DNA of 64,000 nucleotides from Oscillospiraceae bacterium (GCA_015066205.1 SVOV01000008.1:1-64000); one strand, 5' to 3'; shown: positions 38,561-48,382, counted from the stretch's first letter. Notes: generated from the sequence alone by a model not told the origin. Made by a program: numbers and translations.

Positions 38561-39742
38561 ATGAAAACAGCAAAAAGAATCCTTTCTCTGCTTATTGCCG
38601 CAGTAATGCTCTTTACGGCAGTTCCCTTTGCTTCAGCTGAGGAGGAAAGCAGTATTGAGCAATATGAAAAGGAAATGCTTGAACTCGGAATTCCCGTTAT
38701 TTCGACAGAGGATTTCGGAAAGATTCTCAGAGTTATAAATACCTTCAAGTATCTTCTTACAGGTGAAGAATCAACACCTGAAAAGTTCAATGTAACTCTT
38801 GATGAGGTCATTCTTGATATTTCTTCTCAGATTTGCGCCGAAAGCGGACTTGATCTCGGTCTTATTGCCGCAAATATCCCCGATATCAATGTTATTGCAA
38901 ATTATTTCAAGAATCAGTATTCCATCAACACAACTGAGTTCAGAGAAGCAAGATATAAGAAGGCCGAGGAATACCTTGCAAACGGCAACGATATAATGGC
39001 TTCCGTATGCCACGCTATCGGCGCTTATATGAGCATTATCCAGAAGCTTTATATCTACACCGAAAAGACAGACGAAAAGGATGTCTATAAGGTAATGCTT
39101 TATCTTGAATATGAGGACGGCACAAATGAAACTCACGATGCAGGTCTTCATATCAATATGAAAACAGGCGAATGTTATAACGATAAGGGAACAGGTATGT
39201 TCGGCTCGGGCTACAATTTCAATATTTATGAAATGGTAGTTTACACAACGGTTGACTGCTGGATGAGAAATTTCGGCTTCTGTATCCTTTATGATATCCT
39301 TGCAAATGTAAATCCCATTTCCTACAGCTATATAACAAGAAGATTCAAGTTTGAATATGACGGACTCGAATGGATGATCCAGATATGGAAGGGTAACTAT
39401 TTCATATCAAACGGCGGTGAGGTAGGAATCTACAGCCGTGAGCCCGGCGAATACAAGACCTCCTTCTATAACTGTGCAAGTGAAGATCAGGAGCTTATGA
39501 TGTCGATGCAGATTCTTTTAAATGACAAGGTGCTTGTAAACAGACCCTTACAGCGTCATTGGTGGATAAGCGGCTTTAATATCGGCACAATGAGATATCT
39601 TCCCTCTGTTCTTACTCTCAAATCAACAATAGTAATGCCCGACGAGGAAATGCTCGAAGCATTCACAGCCTCCATTGACGAAAATGTTATGGGTGATGTA
39701 TCCTATACCGTTGACGGCCTTAAGGTAAATCTTGTCTGGTAA
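38561..39742 (+). CDS. Secreted protein of unknown function
   Basis: Signal peptide MKTAKRILSLLIAAVMLFTAVPFASA; no recognised domain. Confidence 0.75.
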   Translation: MKTAKRILSLLIAAVMLFTAVPFASAEEESSIEQYEKEMLELGIPVISTEDFGKILRVINTFKYLLTGEESTPEKFNVTLDEVILDISSQICAESGLDLGLIAANIPDINVIANYFKNQYSINTTEFREARYKKAEEYLANGNDIMASVCHAIGAYMSIIQKLYIYTEKTDEKDVYKVMLYLEYEDGTNETHDAGLHINMKTGECYNDKGTGMFGSGYNFNIYEMVVYTTVDCWMRNFGFCILYDILANVNPISYSYITRRFKFEYDGLEWMIQIWKGNYFISNGGEVGIYSREPGEYKTSFYNCASEDQELMMSMQILLNDKVLVNRPLQRHWWISGFNIGTMRYLPSVLTLKSTIVMPDEEMLEAFTASIDENVMGDVSYTVDGLKVNLVW

Positions 39743-39757
39743 GAAATAAAAATATTC

Positions 39758-39792
39758 ACCGTCCGTAAAATAATCCACGGACGGTATTTTTT
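39758..39792 (+). terminator. Rho-independent terminator
   Basis: ACCGTCCGTAAAATAATCCACGGACGGTATTTTTT. Confidence 0.8.
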
Positions 39793-39834
39793 CTGTTGAA
39801 AAATGAGGATGAAATGATATAATAAAATATAAGC

Positions 39835-39910
39835 GGGCCTGTAGCTCAGTCGGGAGAGCGTTCGGTTCGCAACCGAAAGGCCGAGGGTTCGACCCCCTTC
39901 AGGTCCACCA
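39835..39910 (+). tRNA. tRNA-Ala (anticodon CGC), CCA encoded
   Basis: Cloverleaf: GGGCCTG/CAGGTCC acceptor, TTCGG-TTCGCAA-CCGAA anticodon arm, GAGGG-TTCGACC-CCCTT T arm. Confidence 0.93.
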
Positions 39911-39911
39911 T

Positions 39912-39954
39912 GTAAAAAACCTCTTTTGTCTACCAGACAAAAGAGGTTTTTTAC
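39912..39954 (+). terminator. Terminator of tRNA-Ala
   Basis: GTAAAAAACCTCTTTTGTCTACCAGACAAAAGAGGTTTTTTAC. Confidence 0.88.
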
Positions 39955-39956
39955 AA

Positions 39957-40126
39957 TGATATCCGTTCCTTGGCACGAACGGGTGATATATCTTCGATAT
40001 GATATCGCTCTGCGAGCGATGATATATGCCTACGGCATATGAAGGAACGGATATTATATCATATTTGCGGGCGCAAATATATCATACGGCAGAGCCGTAT
40101 ATCATATCGCGTTAGCGATATATCAT
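39957..40126. repeat. Mirror-symmetric hairpin array 2
   Basis: Left spacers ATGATAT/GTGATAT/ATGATAT/ATGATAT, right spacers four ATATCAT, with hairpins CCGTTC..GAACGG, ATCTTCGAT, CGCTCTGCGAGCG, ATGCCTACGGCAT, ATTTGCGGGCGCAAAT, ACGGCAGAGCCGT, ATCGCGTTAGCGAT. Confidence 0.85.
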
Positions 40127-40332
40127 TGAAAAACATACCATTAGGGACTTTTTTCACATTTTGCCGTAAGGCAAAATATTTCACCATATATCGCTTTGAG
40201 TTGATCTTTTATATGTGCATTATCGGTTAAATAAAGAAAAAACTTTCATATTATGCAGTTTTTGCTTATGAATAATTGCTTTAATCGGCTTCTCCTGTTA
40301 TAATACTTAAAAACCGTATATAAGAGGTTATT

Positions 40333-41349
40333 ATGAAGCATTATCTTTTACCCGAAAGCGGAAGCTTTTATAAGGCGAATCTGCATTCTCATTCAACCGT
40401 TTCCGACGGAGAGCTTACTCCCGAGGAGATGAAACAGCTTTACAGATCCCGCGGCTACAGTATTCTTTGCTGTACCGACCATGAAATGATGGTGCCCCAT
40501 CACGAGCTGACAGAGCCCGATTTTCTTATGCTGACGGGGTTTGAACTGGGTTTTGATGAGGTGCGTGAGGATTTTCTCGAAGCTCGGGTATGTGACCTTT
40601 GTGTTATAGCTCTCGATAAGAATAATATAACTCAGCCCTGCTTTCACAGAACAAAATACCATAACCCCGAAAGAAACGGTGAGATCGTTTTTGACGGAAA
40701 TGAGGGGGATTTTGAAAGAGAATATAAGGCAGAGTGTATCAATGAAGCAATAAGAATATGCCGTAAAAAGGGCTTTTTTGTCACATATAATCACCCGACA
40801 TGGTCGCTTGAGCACTATGAGGAATATATAAAATATACGGGAATGAACGCTATGGAGATATGTAATTTTTCAAGCTTCATTGACGGCTACGATGAATATA
40901 ATTCAAAGGCTTATGACGATCTTCTTCGTAAGGGTGAGAGAATCTTCTGTATTGCCGCCGACGATAATCATAACAGGCGGGATCCCGAAAGCCGTATGTG
41001 GGACTCCTTCGGTGCGTTCACTATGATAAAGGCAAAGGAGCTTACCTATGAAAGTGTGGCAGATGCTCTCATAAAGGGGAATTTCTATTCCTCACAGGGC
41101 CCCGAGATATACGGGCTCTGGCTTGAGGATGATATGCTTCATGTGGTCTGTTCACCTGCCGATAAGGTGGTTTGTACCGTAAATAAAAGACGGTGTATGT
41201 CGAGATATAATGAACAGACGGGAGAAATAACCCACGCCGTATTTGAGCTTAAAAAGAGTGACGGCTATTTCCGTGTTACGGTAATTGATAAAAACGGTCT
41301 CAAAGCCGATACCAATGCATATTTTACGGATGAATTAAAACTGCCGTAA
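40333..41349 (+). CDS. PHP-domain metal-dependent phosphoesterase
   Basis: ANLHSHSTVSDGELTPEEM, TDHEMM, TYNHPTW. Confidence 0.87.
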   Translation: MKHYLLPESGSFYKANLHSHSTVSDGELTPEEMKQLYRSRGYSILCCTDHEMMVPHHELTEPDFLMLTGFELGFDEVREDFLEARVCDLCVIALDKNNITQPCFHRTKYHNPERNGEIVFDGNEGDFEREYKAECINEAIRICRKKGFFVTYNHPTWSLEHYEEYIKYTGMNAMEICNFSSFIDGYDEYNSKAYDDLLRKGERIFCIAADDNHNRRDPESRMWDSFGAFTMIKAKELTYESVADALIKGNFYSSQGPEIYGLWLEDDMLHVVCSPADKVVCTVNKRRCMSRYNEQTGEITHAVFELKKSDGYFRVTVIDKNGLKADTNAYFTDELKLP

Positions 41350-41364
41350 AAGAGGAGAGAGAAA

Positions 41365-42246
41365 ATGAAAAGGATATTTGACTCAAGACTTATGCTGATT
41401 ATTTCAATGGCAATATTCGGCACAATAGGTCTTTTCAGAAGAAGCATAGATATAAGCTCGGGTGAGCTTGCTTTTTACAGAGCCGTGCTTGCCTCCGTAT
41501 TTATCGGCTTATTTTTACTTGTTACGAAAAACAGAATTCCCTTCGGAAAAATAAAAAAACAGCTTCCCGTTCTTATCATTTCGGGAATTGCAATGGCTTT
41601 CAACTGGATACTGCTTTTTGAGGCATATAATTATACCACTGTTTCTGTTGCTACCCTAAGCTATTATTTTGCACCTGTTATCGTAACCGTGCTTTGCCCC
41701 ATTCTTTTTAAGGAAAAAATGGGTATGAAGCAATGGCTTTGCTTTATAATGTCAACTTTCGGAATTGTTCTTATAACGGGAATCGGCTCATTTGATACGG
41801 GCAGTAACCATTTCTTGGGAATTCTTTTCGGACTCGGTGCCGCCTGTCTTTATGCCACGGTCATTATTCTCAATAAATTTACCAAGGGCGTTGACGGAAT
41901 CCACCGTACCTTTATTCAGTTCGTATCAGCCGTTATTGCGCTTTGTCCCTATGTGCTTTTCACAAGCGGAATAAATATAACAAGCCTCGATAAAAAGGGA
42001 ATTGCGCTTCTTCTTGTTGTAGGCCTTGTCCATACGGGTATTACATACTGTATGTATTTCAGCTCCCTTAAGGATCTTACAGGGCAGAAAGCGGCAATTT
42101 TAAGCTATATTGACCCACTTGTTGCAGTGCTCTGCTCTGCCCTTATTCTGCACGAAACAATGACCGTAACACAGATGATCGGCGGTGTGCTTATCTTAGG
42201 CTTTACCCTTTGGAATGAGCTGTCGCCGAAAAAGGAGGATATCTGA
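41365..42246 (+). CDS. EamA-family transporter (DMT)
   Basis: 10-TM-like pattern; FGTIGLFRR, SYIDPLVAVLCSALIL. Confidence 0.87.
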   Translation: MKRIFDSRLMLIISMAIFGTIGLFRRSIDISSGELAFYRAVLASVFIGLFLLVTKNRIPFGKIKKQLPVLIISGIAMAFNWILLFEAYNYTTVSVATLSYYFAPVIVTVLCPILFKEKMGMKQWLCFIMSTFGIVLITGIGSFDTGSNHFLGILFGLGAACLYATVIILNKFTKGVDGIHRTFIQFVSAVIALCPYVLFTSGINITSLDKKGIALLLVVGLVHTGITYCMYFSSLKDLTGQKAAILSYIDPLVAVLCSALILHETMTVTQMIGGVLILGFTLWNELSPKKEDI

Positions 42247-42971
42247 TGAACGAAATTACAAGAAGCCTTAAGGCGAGAAGATCCGTAAGGGTTTTTACGG
42301 AAAAAGAAATTGACAGGGGGATAAAGGAAGAAATTCTTCTTTGTGCCGTAAATGCTCCCACCGCGGGAAATCAGCAGTTATATACTATTCTTGATATAAA
42401 AGACCCTGCGCTTTTAGAAAGGCTTTCCGTTACCTGCGATAATCAGCCCTTTATAAAGCAGTCAAAGCTGACTCTTATTTTCTGTGCCGATTTCAAAAAG
42501 TGGTACGATGCCTTCCGATTTTCGGGAAGTGAGCCGAGATGCCCCGAGGAGGGTGACTTGCTTCTTGCGGTGAATGATGCTCTGATAGCCGCACAGAATG
42601 CAGTATGCGCGGCAGAAAGCTTCGGAATAGGCTCCTGCTATATCGGTGATATTATGGAAAACTGTGAGATACACCGCGAAATGCTCCGTCTTCCGAAATA
42701 TGTTTTCCCCGCCGCAATGATAGTTTTCGGCTATCCTGCCGAAAGCCAGATAAGAAGAGAAAAGCCGGAAAGAGCCGATATGAAGCACATTGTTCATACC
42801 GATACCTACCGCATTATGGGCGAGGACGAATTGCGGGAGCTCTTCTCAAAAAAGGCAAAGGAAAAGGGGTATGAAGCCTGGATGAAGGCTTTCTGCGACA
42901 GAAAGTATAACAGCGATTTCTCAAAGGAAATGAGCCGCTCCGTCAGAGAATATCTCAAGGACTGGGAGTAA
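42246..42971 (+). CDS. Nitroreductase-family protein
   Basis: RRSVRVFTEKEI...CAVNAPTAGNQQ...GIGSCYIGDI. Confidence 0.87.
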   Translation: MNEITRSLKARRSVRVFTEKEIDRGIKEEILLCAVNAPTAGNQQLYTILDIKDPALLERLSVTCDNQPFIKQSKLTLIFCADFKKWYDAFRFSGSEPRCPEEGDLLLAVNDALIAAQNAVCAAESFGIGSCYIGDIMENCEIHREMLRLPKYVFPAAMIVFGYPAESQIRREKPERADMKHIVHTDTYRIMGEDELRELFSKKAKEKGYEAWMKAFCDRKYNSDFSKEMSRSVREYLKDWE

Positions 42972-42974
42972 GAT

Positions 42975-43018
42975 GAACACCGAAGAATTCAGTGAATTCT
43001 TCGGTGATGCTTTTTGTC
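42975..43018. terminator. Hairpin terminator between convergent genes
   Basis: ACACCGAAGAATTCAGTGAATTCTTCGGTGATGCTTTTT. Confidence 0.8.
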
Positions 43019-44453
43019 AGTTTTCAGAAAGGACCCGCTCGAGTCTGATCTCTTTCAGCTCTTCAAGTATTTTTTCTTTGCGTTTACCCGTGAAATTGTC
43101 GAATCTCATAATAAGTCCCGGAATAAGGTTTCCTATGATGCCGGGGATAACCACAAGATAGAATATTCCCTTGAGTGTTTTGGGTGTCTGAACAGCCTCA
43201 ACACTTTCTCCCATTTCATTTATATATGCACTCTTATAGCCGATGAGTCCGAGCCCTATATCTATCATAAGATCCTTCCAAAGGCTTGAGATTCTTGAAC
43301 ACATCGTATTGAATGAGAATATCATTCCCTCATTACGGACAGAAATGCCAAGCTTCTTGTAGCTTTTCCATTCCATATAATCTGCACTGTCTGCAAGAAG
43401 CACACGCCTTGCCGCGCTCATTCCCGCATTGGGGAAGCCGCCTATTGCAATAAGAGCGCCGACAATGATTTTATGCTTATATCCGAACAGACCGAGAAGC
43501 GAATAGCAGATTCCCGTAAGAAGATAGCCGAAGGATACCATATCACGGGAGCTCAGCTTCTTTCCTATGACGGGTACAAGTGCAAGACCTATATAGGAAA
43601 GTGTGGAGGAACATACCTCAACTACGGTTTTCATTCCGTAGTTATTCATAGTCTGCTTATAGAAGAAGGGAAGTGCGCTGTAGCAGACCTGACGGACAGA
43701 GTCGATTATCTGACTCAGGGATAAAAGAAGAAGAGGTCTGTTCATAAGCACTACCTTAAGGTCAACTGTTGCCTTCTTTTCTTTTATTTTAGGGGAGAGG
43801 CTTAGTCTTTCCTTTAAGGTAAGGCAGGGAACCGTCATTGTGATAAGTCCTAAGATACCGAATATCAGAGCCACAATGAAAAATGCCCATTTCTCGGAAT
43901 TATAGTCGCCCTTTTGGATGTCAATTATAATGGGAACAAGACCTCCGGGAAGAGTAGAGCCGAGAGTGGAGGCAAACTGTGCAACAGTGTAAAATGTCTT
44001 TCTCGGGCCCGCGGTCTCCGTCATTCTTGATGACATTGTAAGAAGAGATATATCATAAAAGGTATCCGCTACATTGAAAAGAAGAAACAGTAAAAAGGAC
44101 CATATGAGCCTGAATGTAAGTGAGCCCGTGGGGACATAGAAAAGAAGAACCGATGATAAGGTAAGGGGAACTGCAGACATCATCATAAATTTTTTAGCAG
44201 AGCCCGTATTATCAAGAAGCATACCGATTATGGGAGAGGATACTATGTTTACTCCCTTTGTTACTGCCTTTATGGTGAGATTCTGCTCCTTGCCAAGTCC
44301 CATATAATCATAGAAAAACTGATCCGTATATGTACCGACGCAGTCCTGACCCATAGAATTTCCGAATGAGCCCGAGGCGAAGCCCAGAAGCTCCTTTAAG
44401 GTAAATTCAGGGTTGTTTTTTATGGCTTCAAATCTTTCAGCAAAGCTTTTCAT
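43017..44453 (-). CDS. MFS transporter (GPH/MFS_2 sugar-symporter-like)
   Basis: Multi-TM 478 aa; DQFFYDYMGLGKEQNLTIKAVTKGVNIVSSPIIGMLLDNT. Confidence 0.82.
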   Translation of the reverse strand: MKSFAERFEAIKNNPEFTLKELLGFASGSFGNSMGQDCVGTYTDQFFYDYMGLGKEQNLTIKAVTKGVNIVSSPIIGMLLDNTGSAKKFMMMSAVPLTLSSVLLFYVPTGSLTFRLIWSFLLFLLFNVADTFYDISLLTMSSRMTETAGPRKTFYTVAQFASTLGSTLPGGLVPIIIDIQKGDYNSEKWAFFIVALIFGILGLITMTVPCLTLKERLSLSPKIKEKKATVDLKVVLMNRPLLLLSLSQIIDSVRQVCYSALPFFYKQTMNNYGMKTVVEVCSSTLSYIGLALVPVIGKKLSSRDMVSFGYLLTGICYSLLGLFGYKHKIIVGALIAIGGFPNAGMSAARRVLLADSADYMEWKSYKKLGISVRNEGMIFSFNTMCSRISSLWKDLMIDIGLGLIGYKSAYINEMGESVEAVQTPKTLKGIFYLVVIPGIIGNLIPGLIMRFDNFTGKRKEKILEELKEIRLERVLSEN

Positions 44454-44467
44454 TATATTTTCCTCCG

Positions 44468-45283
44468 TCAGATATCGTATGAAAAACCGTCACGGCAGAT
44501 GACGCAATTTTCACCGAATGATTTTTTTGCTCTGATAAGTGCTTCATCGGGCGATCTCATAATATATCCCCCGTGATGGGTGAAAAATAACTGTTTTACG
44601 CTTTTGTTGTGCTTATTTATTTCTTCGCAGATGTCTTCTATCTGATGATGCCCTGTTTCAACGAAAAAGGCATCGCATTTTTCGGGAAGAATGTTTTTTA
44701 TGTCCGAAAGCCTCATATCTCCCGAAAAAACAACTGTTTTGTCATTGTGAGTAACCGTATACGAAAATGAACGGCAGTTCCCCTCAGGATCCTTTTCCAT
44801 ATGCTCCGTGGGATTTGCATATACCCTGAAGCTTTTGTCGGGGGACATATATATAAGCCCCTCTTTTACTGTATGGACCGTATGAGTATGAGGACATATG
44901 AAATCTCCCTCGGTGTGCCGAAGTACCGTCATAAAGCCCTCGACTGTTTCTCTTACAGGTGAAAAAATATCAATATTTCTGCCGTCTGTTTCGTTTCTTT
45001 TGTTGACGGCATTTATTTTTCTTATATACCATAAGAGATTGCCGAGACCTCCCACATGATCCATATGGGGATGGGTTATAAATACGGCTTTTGTTTTAAG
45101 AATATCGATTCCTTTAAGATGTGCCGTATAGGCTCCGCATTCTCCTGCGTCTATCCAATAAAGCTCCCCGTCAGCTTCTACAGCAAGTGAGCTGTGGTGG
45201 AAATCGGGAAAGGGCTTTGTTCCCGCCGAGGTTCCGAGTGTATGTATCTTCATTCCTTTATCAGCTCCCAAAAAGCTTTCCAA
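44468..45283 (-). CDS. MBL-fold metallohydrolase
   Basis: ITHPHMDHVGGLG (HxHxDH), FSGDMRLSD. Confidence 0.87.
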   Translation of the reverse strand: MESFLGADKGMKIHTLGTSAGTKPFPDFHHSSLAVEADGELYWIDAGECGAYTAHLKGIDILKTKAVFITHPHMDHVGGLGNLLWYIRKINAVNKRNETDGRNIDIFSPVRETVEGFMTVLRHTEGDFICPHTHTVHTVKEGLIYMSPDKSFRVYANPTEHMEKDPEGNCRSFSYTVTHNDKTVVFSGDMRLSDIKNILPEKCDAFFVETGHHQIEDICEEINKHNKSVKQLFFTHHGGYIMRSPDEALIRAKKSFGENCVICRDGFSYDI

Positions 45284-46266
45284 GCGGGCTCGGCATAGAA
45301 TCTGTGTCCTCCGTCACCCTTGATATGAACGCAGTTTTCGGGATTTTCGGAGTTTTTATAATATATGCTCTTCAGCCTTTGGAATTCGTGCTCGGCTGTG
45401 GGAAGCGGGAAGATTCCGTCCTCCTTGCCCGAAACTATAACAAGGGGACGGGGAGCGATAAGTCCCGCAATTTCCGCCATATCAAAGTATTTTGAAATAC
45501 CGGGAACAAAGTTACAGGCACAGTGAAACATTGTTCCTATTGATCCGTAAAAGGTTGCAAATGCACAGGAGGGGATGGCTGCCTTGATTCTCTTTTCGAG
45601 AGCAGTCGCATAAAATGTGGCAGTGCCGCCGCCCGAATTTCCCATACAGTAGATTTTATCCGTATCAAGGACACCCGAAAATTCATTTTCGAGAACATCA
45701 ATAAGTCGCATAATGTCAAGAACTCTTCCGCCTATGGTGGTTCGTCCCGAAAGGATAGCCGCCATTGACGAAACATAACAGTCGGGACGGGGATTTCCGC
45801 CTCTTTCACCGAAGCAGCGCTGATCAATAGCAACAGCGGCGACACCGTTTTTTATGCATTGACGGGCAAAATCTCTGTCGCCTGATTCAAAGCTTTCTCT
45901 GTCATTCTCAAATTTTTCAATGCCGAAGCTCAGATGCATTCCCGTGCTGTGCCCCTGAAGACATATCATTACGGGAGGCTTTTCACAGACGGGCTCTTTC
46001 GGAAGCCTCAGAAGTGCGGGAACAAATTCCCCCTCTTCACTCTGATAGGTGAAGCGGATCTCCGTGCTGTCCTCAAGCTCTTTTATGTATTCCTTCTCAA
46101 AAAGAAACTCACAGCTGTCGGGAGAAAAGCCGAGAAGCTCCTTGAGCTTATTTTCCGCCTTTTCCTGCCAGTCGGAGAGACTCTCTTTTTCAGGCTCAAA
46201 AACCATAGAAGCCGCAGTTTTTTCAAGTGCCCTGAACTCCGTTTCTCTTGAATGCTTTATTTCCAT
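45250..46266 (-). CDS. Alpha/beta hydrolase (acetyl xylan esterase-like)
   Basis: GNSGGG nucleophile elbow; RCFGERGG; SGKEDGIFP. Confidence 0.82.
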   Translation of the reverse strand: MEIKHSRETEFRALEKTAASMVFEPEKESLSDWQEKAENKLKELLGFSPDSCEFLFEKEYIKELEDSTEIRFTYQSEEGEFVPALLRLPKEPVCEKPPVMICLQGHSTGMHLSFGIEKFENDRESFESGDRDFARQCIKNGVAAVAIDQRCFGERGGNPRPDCYVSSMAAILSGRTTIGGRVLDIMRLIDVLENEFSGVLDTDKIYCMGNSGGGTATFYATALEKRIKAAIPSCAFATFYGSIGTMFHCACNFVPGISKYFDMAEIAGLIAPRPLVIVSGKEDGIFPLPTAEHEFQRLKSIYYKNSENPENCVHIKGDGGHRFYAEPAWKAFWELIKE

Positions 46267-46369
46267 TTTTTTTTGCCCCCTTGTTTTATATTATAATTTT
46301 ACTATAACAATTAAATAACGGTTTGACAAGTAAAAAAGTTCAGACTTTATAAAAAAGCCTGAACTGATT

Positions 46370-46729
46370 TTAATAACAACTGCAACCGCTGTGGTTTTCG
46401 TATTTTATTCCGTTTTTTCTGCCCCAGTCGGCTACGGCTCTTTTTGCCGCCATTACTGCCATTGCTCCGAGATAGAGCTTTTCGCGGGGGATGGGATTTT
46501 TGGTGTTATAGAAAACCACATTGTTTGTGACCTGCATAATATCTTCAGCCGTGTGGTATTTTATCATACGGCATATTGTTTCTCCGCAGTCGAAAAGCAC
46601 ATCACCGTCAGAGCAGGTGAATTCAGCCTCCGTCACTTCATCATCTGTAAATTTTACTGTTATTTCAATAAATTCATCGGTATCGCCGGGGGCAATTCTT
46701 CCGATTCCCGTATTATTCATATCAAACAT
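46370..46729 (-). CDS. NifU-like iron-sulfur scaffold-type protein
   Basis: VTEAEFTCSDGDVLFDCGETICRMI...LGAMAVMAAKRAVADW. Confidence 0.7.
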   Translation of the reverse strand: MFDMNNTGIGRIAPGDTDEFIEITVKFTDDEVTEAEFTCSDGDVLFDCGETICRMIKYHTAEDIMQVTNNVVFYNTKNPIPREKLYLGAMAVMAAKRAVADWGRKNGIKYENHSGCSCY

Positions 46730-47816
46730 TGAATCTGAAGAGAACGATATCGCCGTCCTGCATCACATATTCCTTTCCTTCGCTTCTTACAAGACCCTTT
46801 TCCTTTGCGGCAGCCATTGAGCCGTTTGCCATAAGATCATCAAATGAAATAACCTCTGCACGGATAAAGCCTCTTTCAAAGTCTGAATGAATCTTTCCAG
46901 CCGCCTGAGGCGCCTTTGTGCCCTTTTTGATGGTCCAGGCTCTTACCTCGGGCTTTCCTGCGGTAAGATAAGACATAAGACCGAGAAGGTCATAGCTCTT
47001 CTGAATAAGTCTGTCAAGACCGCCCTTTTCAACGCCTATTTCAGCGAGGAACATTTCCTTTTCCTCACCCTCAAGCTCTGCTATCTGTGCTTCAAGCTCT
47101 GCGCAGATGGGAAGCACCTCACTGCCCTCGGAATCGGCAATTTCCTTTACCTTTCTGAAATATTTATTGTCCTCAATATTTCCCGAGAAATCCTCTTCAC
47201 TCATATTGCAGGCGTAAATTACGGGCTTTGATGATAAAAGAGCAACAGAGGACATAAGCTCTCTCTGATCGTCTGTCATTTCGACGGCACGGGCATTTAC
47301 GGTATTGTCAAGCTGTTCTTTAAGGTAATTGAAGAACTGAACATCAGAAGCCAAGGACTTATCGCCCTTCATTGCCTTTGTGTCACGGTCGATTCTTCTC
47401 TGAAGCACCTCGGTGTCGGAGAGAATAAGCTCAAGATTAATTGTTTCAATATCTCTTACAGGGTCAATTTCGCCGTCAACATGCATAATATCGTCATTTT
47501 CAAAGCAACGCACAACATGGATAATTGCGTCAACCTCTCTGATGTGGGAAAGGAACTTGTTTCCGAGACCCTCACCCTTTGATGCGCCTTTTACAAGACC
47601 TGCAATATCAACGAATTCAATAGTTGCGGGAGTGATCTTGTCGGGAGAATACATTTCAGCAAGCTTATCTATTCTGTAGTCGGGAACTGCAACCACGCCC
47701 ACATTGGGCTCTATTGTGCAGAAGGCATAGTTTGCTGCCTGTGCTCCCGCATTTGTAAGTGCATTAAAAAGTGTGCTTTTGCCGACATTGGGCAAACCTA
47801 CTATTCCGAGTTTCAT
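46722..47816 (-). CDS. ychF: Redox-regulated ATPase YchF
   Basis: GLPNVGKSTLFNALT, FVDIAGLVKGASKGEGLGNKFL, TGS-type C-terminus. Confidence 0.95.
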   Translation of the reverse strand: MKLGIVGLPNVGKSTLFNALTNAGAQAANYAFCTIEPNVGVVAVPDYRIDKLAEMYSPDKITPATIEFVDIAGLVKGASKGEGLGNKFLSHIREVDAIIHVVRCFENDDIMHVDGEIDPVRDIETINLELILSDTEVLQRRIDRDTKAMKGDKSLASDVQFFNYLKEQLDNTVNARAVEMTDDQRELMSSVALLSSKPVIYACNMSEEDFSGNIEDNKYFRKVKEIADSEGSEVLPICAELEAQIAELEGEEKEMFLAEIGVEKGGLDRLIQKSYDLLGLMSYLTAGKPEVRAWTIKKGTKAPQAAGKIHSDFERGFIRAEVISFDDLMANGSMAAAKEKGLVRSEGKEYVMQDGDIVLFRFNV

Positions 47817-48111
47817 TTACTGTTACCTCTTTATATTAAAATACATCTTATATTAGCACAGTTTTTCATTCTTTGCAACCGAAAAAAAGGATATATATTC
47901 TTTTCTTTCTCTGTTGTGATTTTTCATAAAAAGTGTGATTTATTCCATTGTTCAGAAACATTTTGTTAACATTTGAACGCATATGAACGGAAAAATTGCA
48001 ATTTATCAAACACGGTGTCGGAAAAATGTATCATAAATATGGTTTTTTCGATATGAAATTTTACAACATTTTGTTATAAGTGTAAACATTGTAAAATGGC
48101 TTAAAAAGTAC

Positions 48112-48140
48112 TTGAAATTTTGTTTCCCTTTTGTTAATAT
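48112..48140 (+). promoter_or_regulatory. Promoter TTGAAA-N17-TAATAT upstream of the small-ORF cluster
   Basis: -35 48112-48117, -10 48135-48140, 17 nt spacer. Confidence 0.75.
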
Positions 48141-48203
48141 ATTAGCGTAAGATATCCTATAGGGATATTATACAAATTTATTGTGAAAGTGAGGTCAGGA
48201 ATA

Positions 48204-48329
48204 ATGGAAAAGTTTGGTGCAATTGCTGAATACCTTGGCGCATGGCTTAAGGAACTCATCAAGACAATCATGGAAGCTATGGATTGGCTTGAAATCAATT
48301 TCGGCGAAGAAGAAACAGAAGCTGAATAA
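48204..48329 (+). CDS. Small acidic amphipathic peptide A1 (41 aa), unannotated
   Basis: MEKFGAIAEYLGAWLKELIKTIMEAMDWLEINFGEEETEAE; RBS GTGAGGTC; below the ORF-track length cutoff. Confidence 0.8.
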   Translation: MEKFGAIAEYLGAWLKELIKTIMEAMDWLEINFGEEETEAE

Positions 48330-48382
48330 TTCTTGCTACTGAAACTCATTTTTATTTTAATTTTGAAAAGAGGTGCCACATA

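Noticed and set aside
40039-40230. ORF-track 63-aa ORF in hairpin array 2
   Set aside because: It lies across palindromic repeats with no RBS; the DNA is explained by the repeat grammar.
48134-48379. 81-aa minus-strand ORF opposite the small peptides
   Set aside because: No RBS or conserved-looking protein; the plus strand has RBSs, a promoter, a terminator and four patterned peptides instead.
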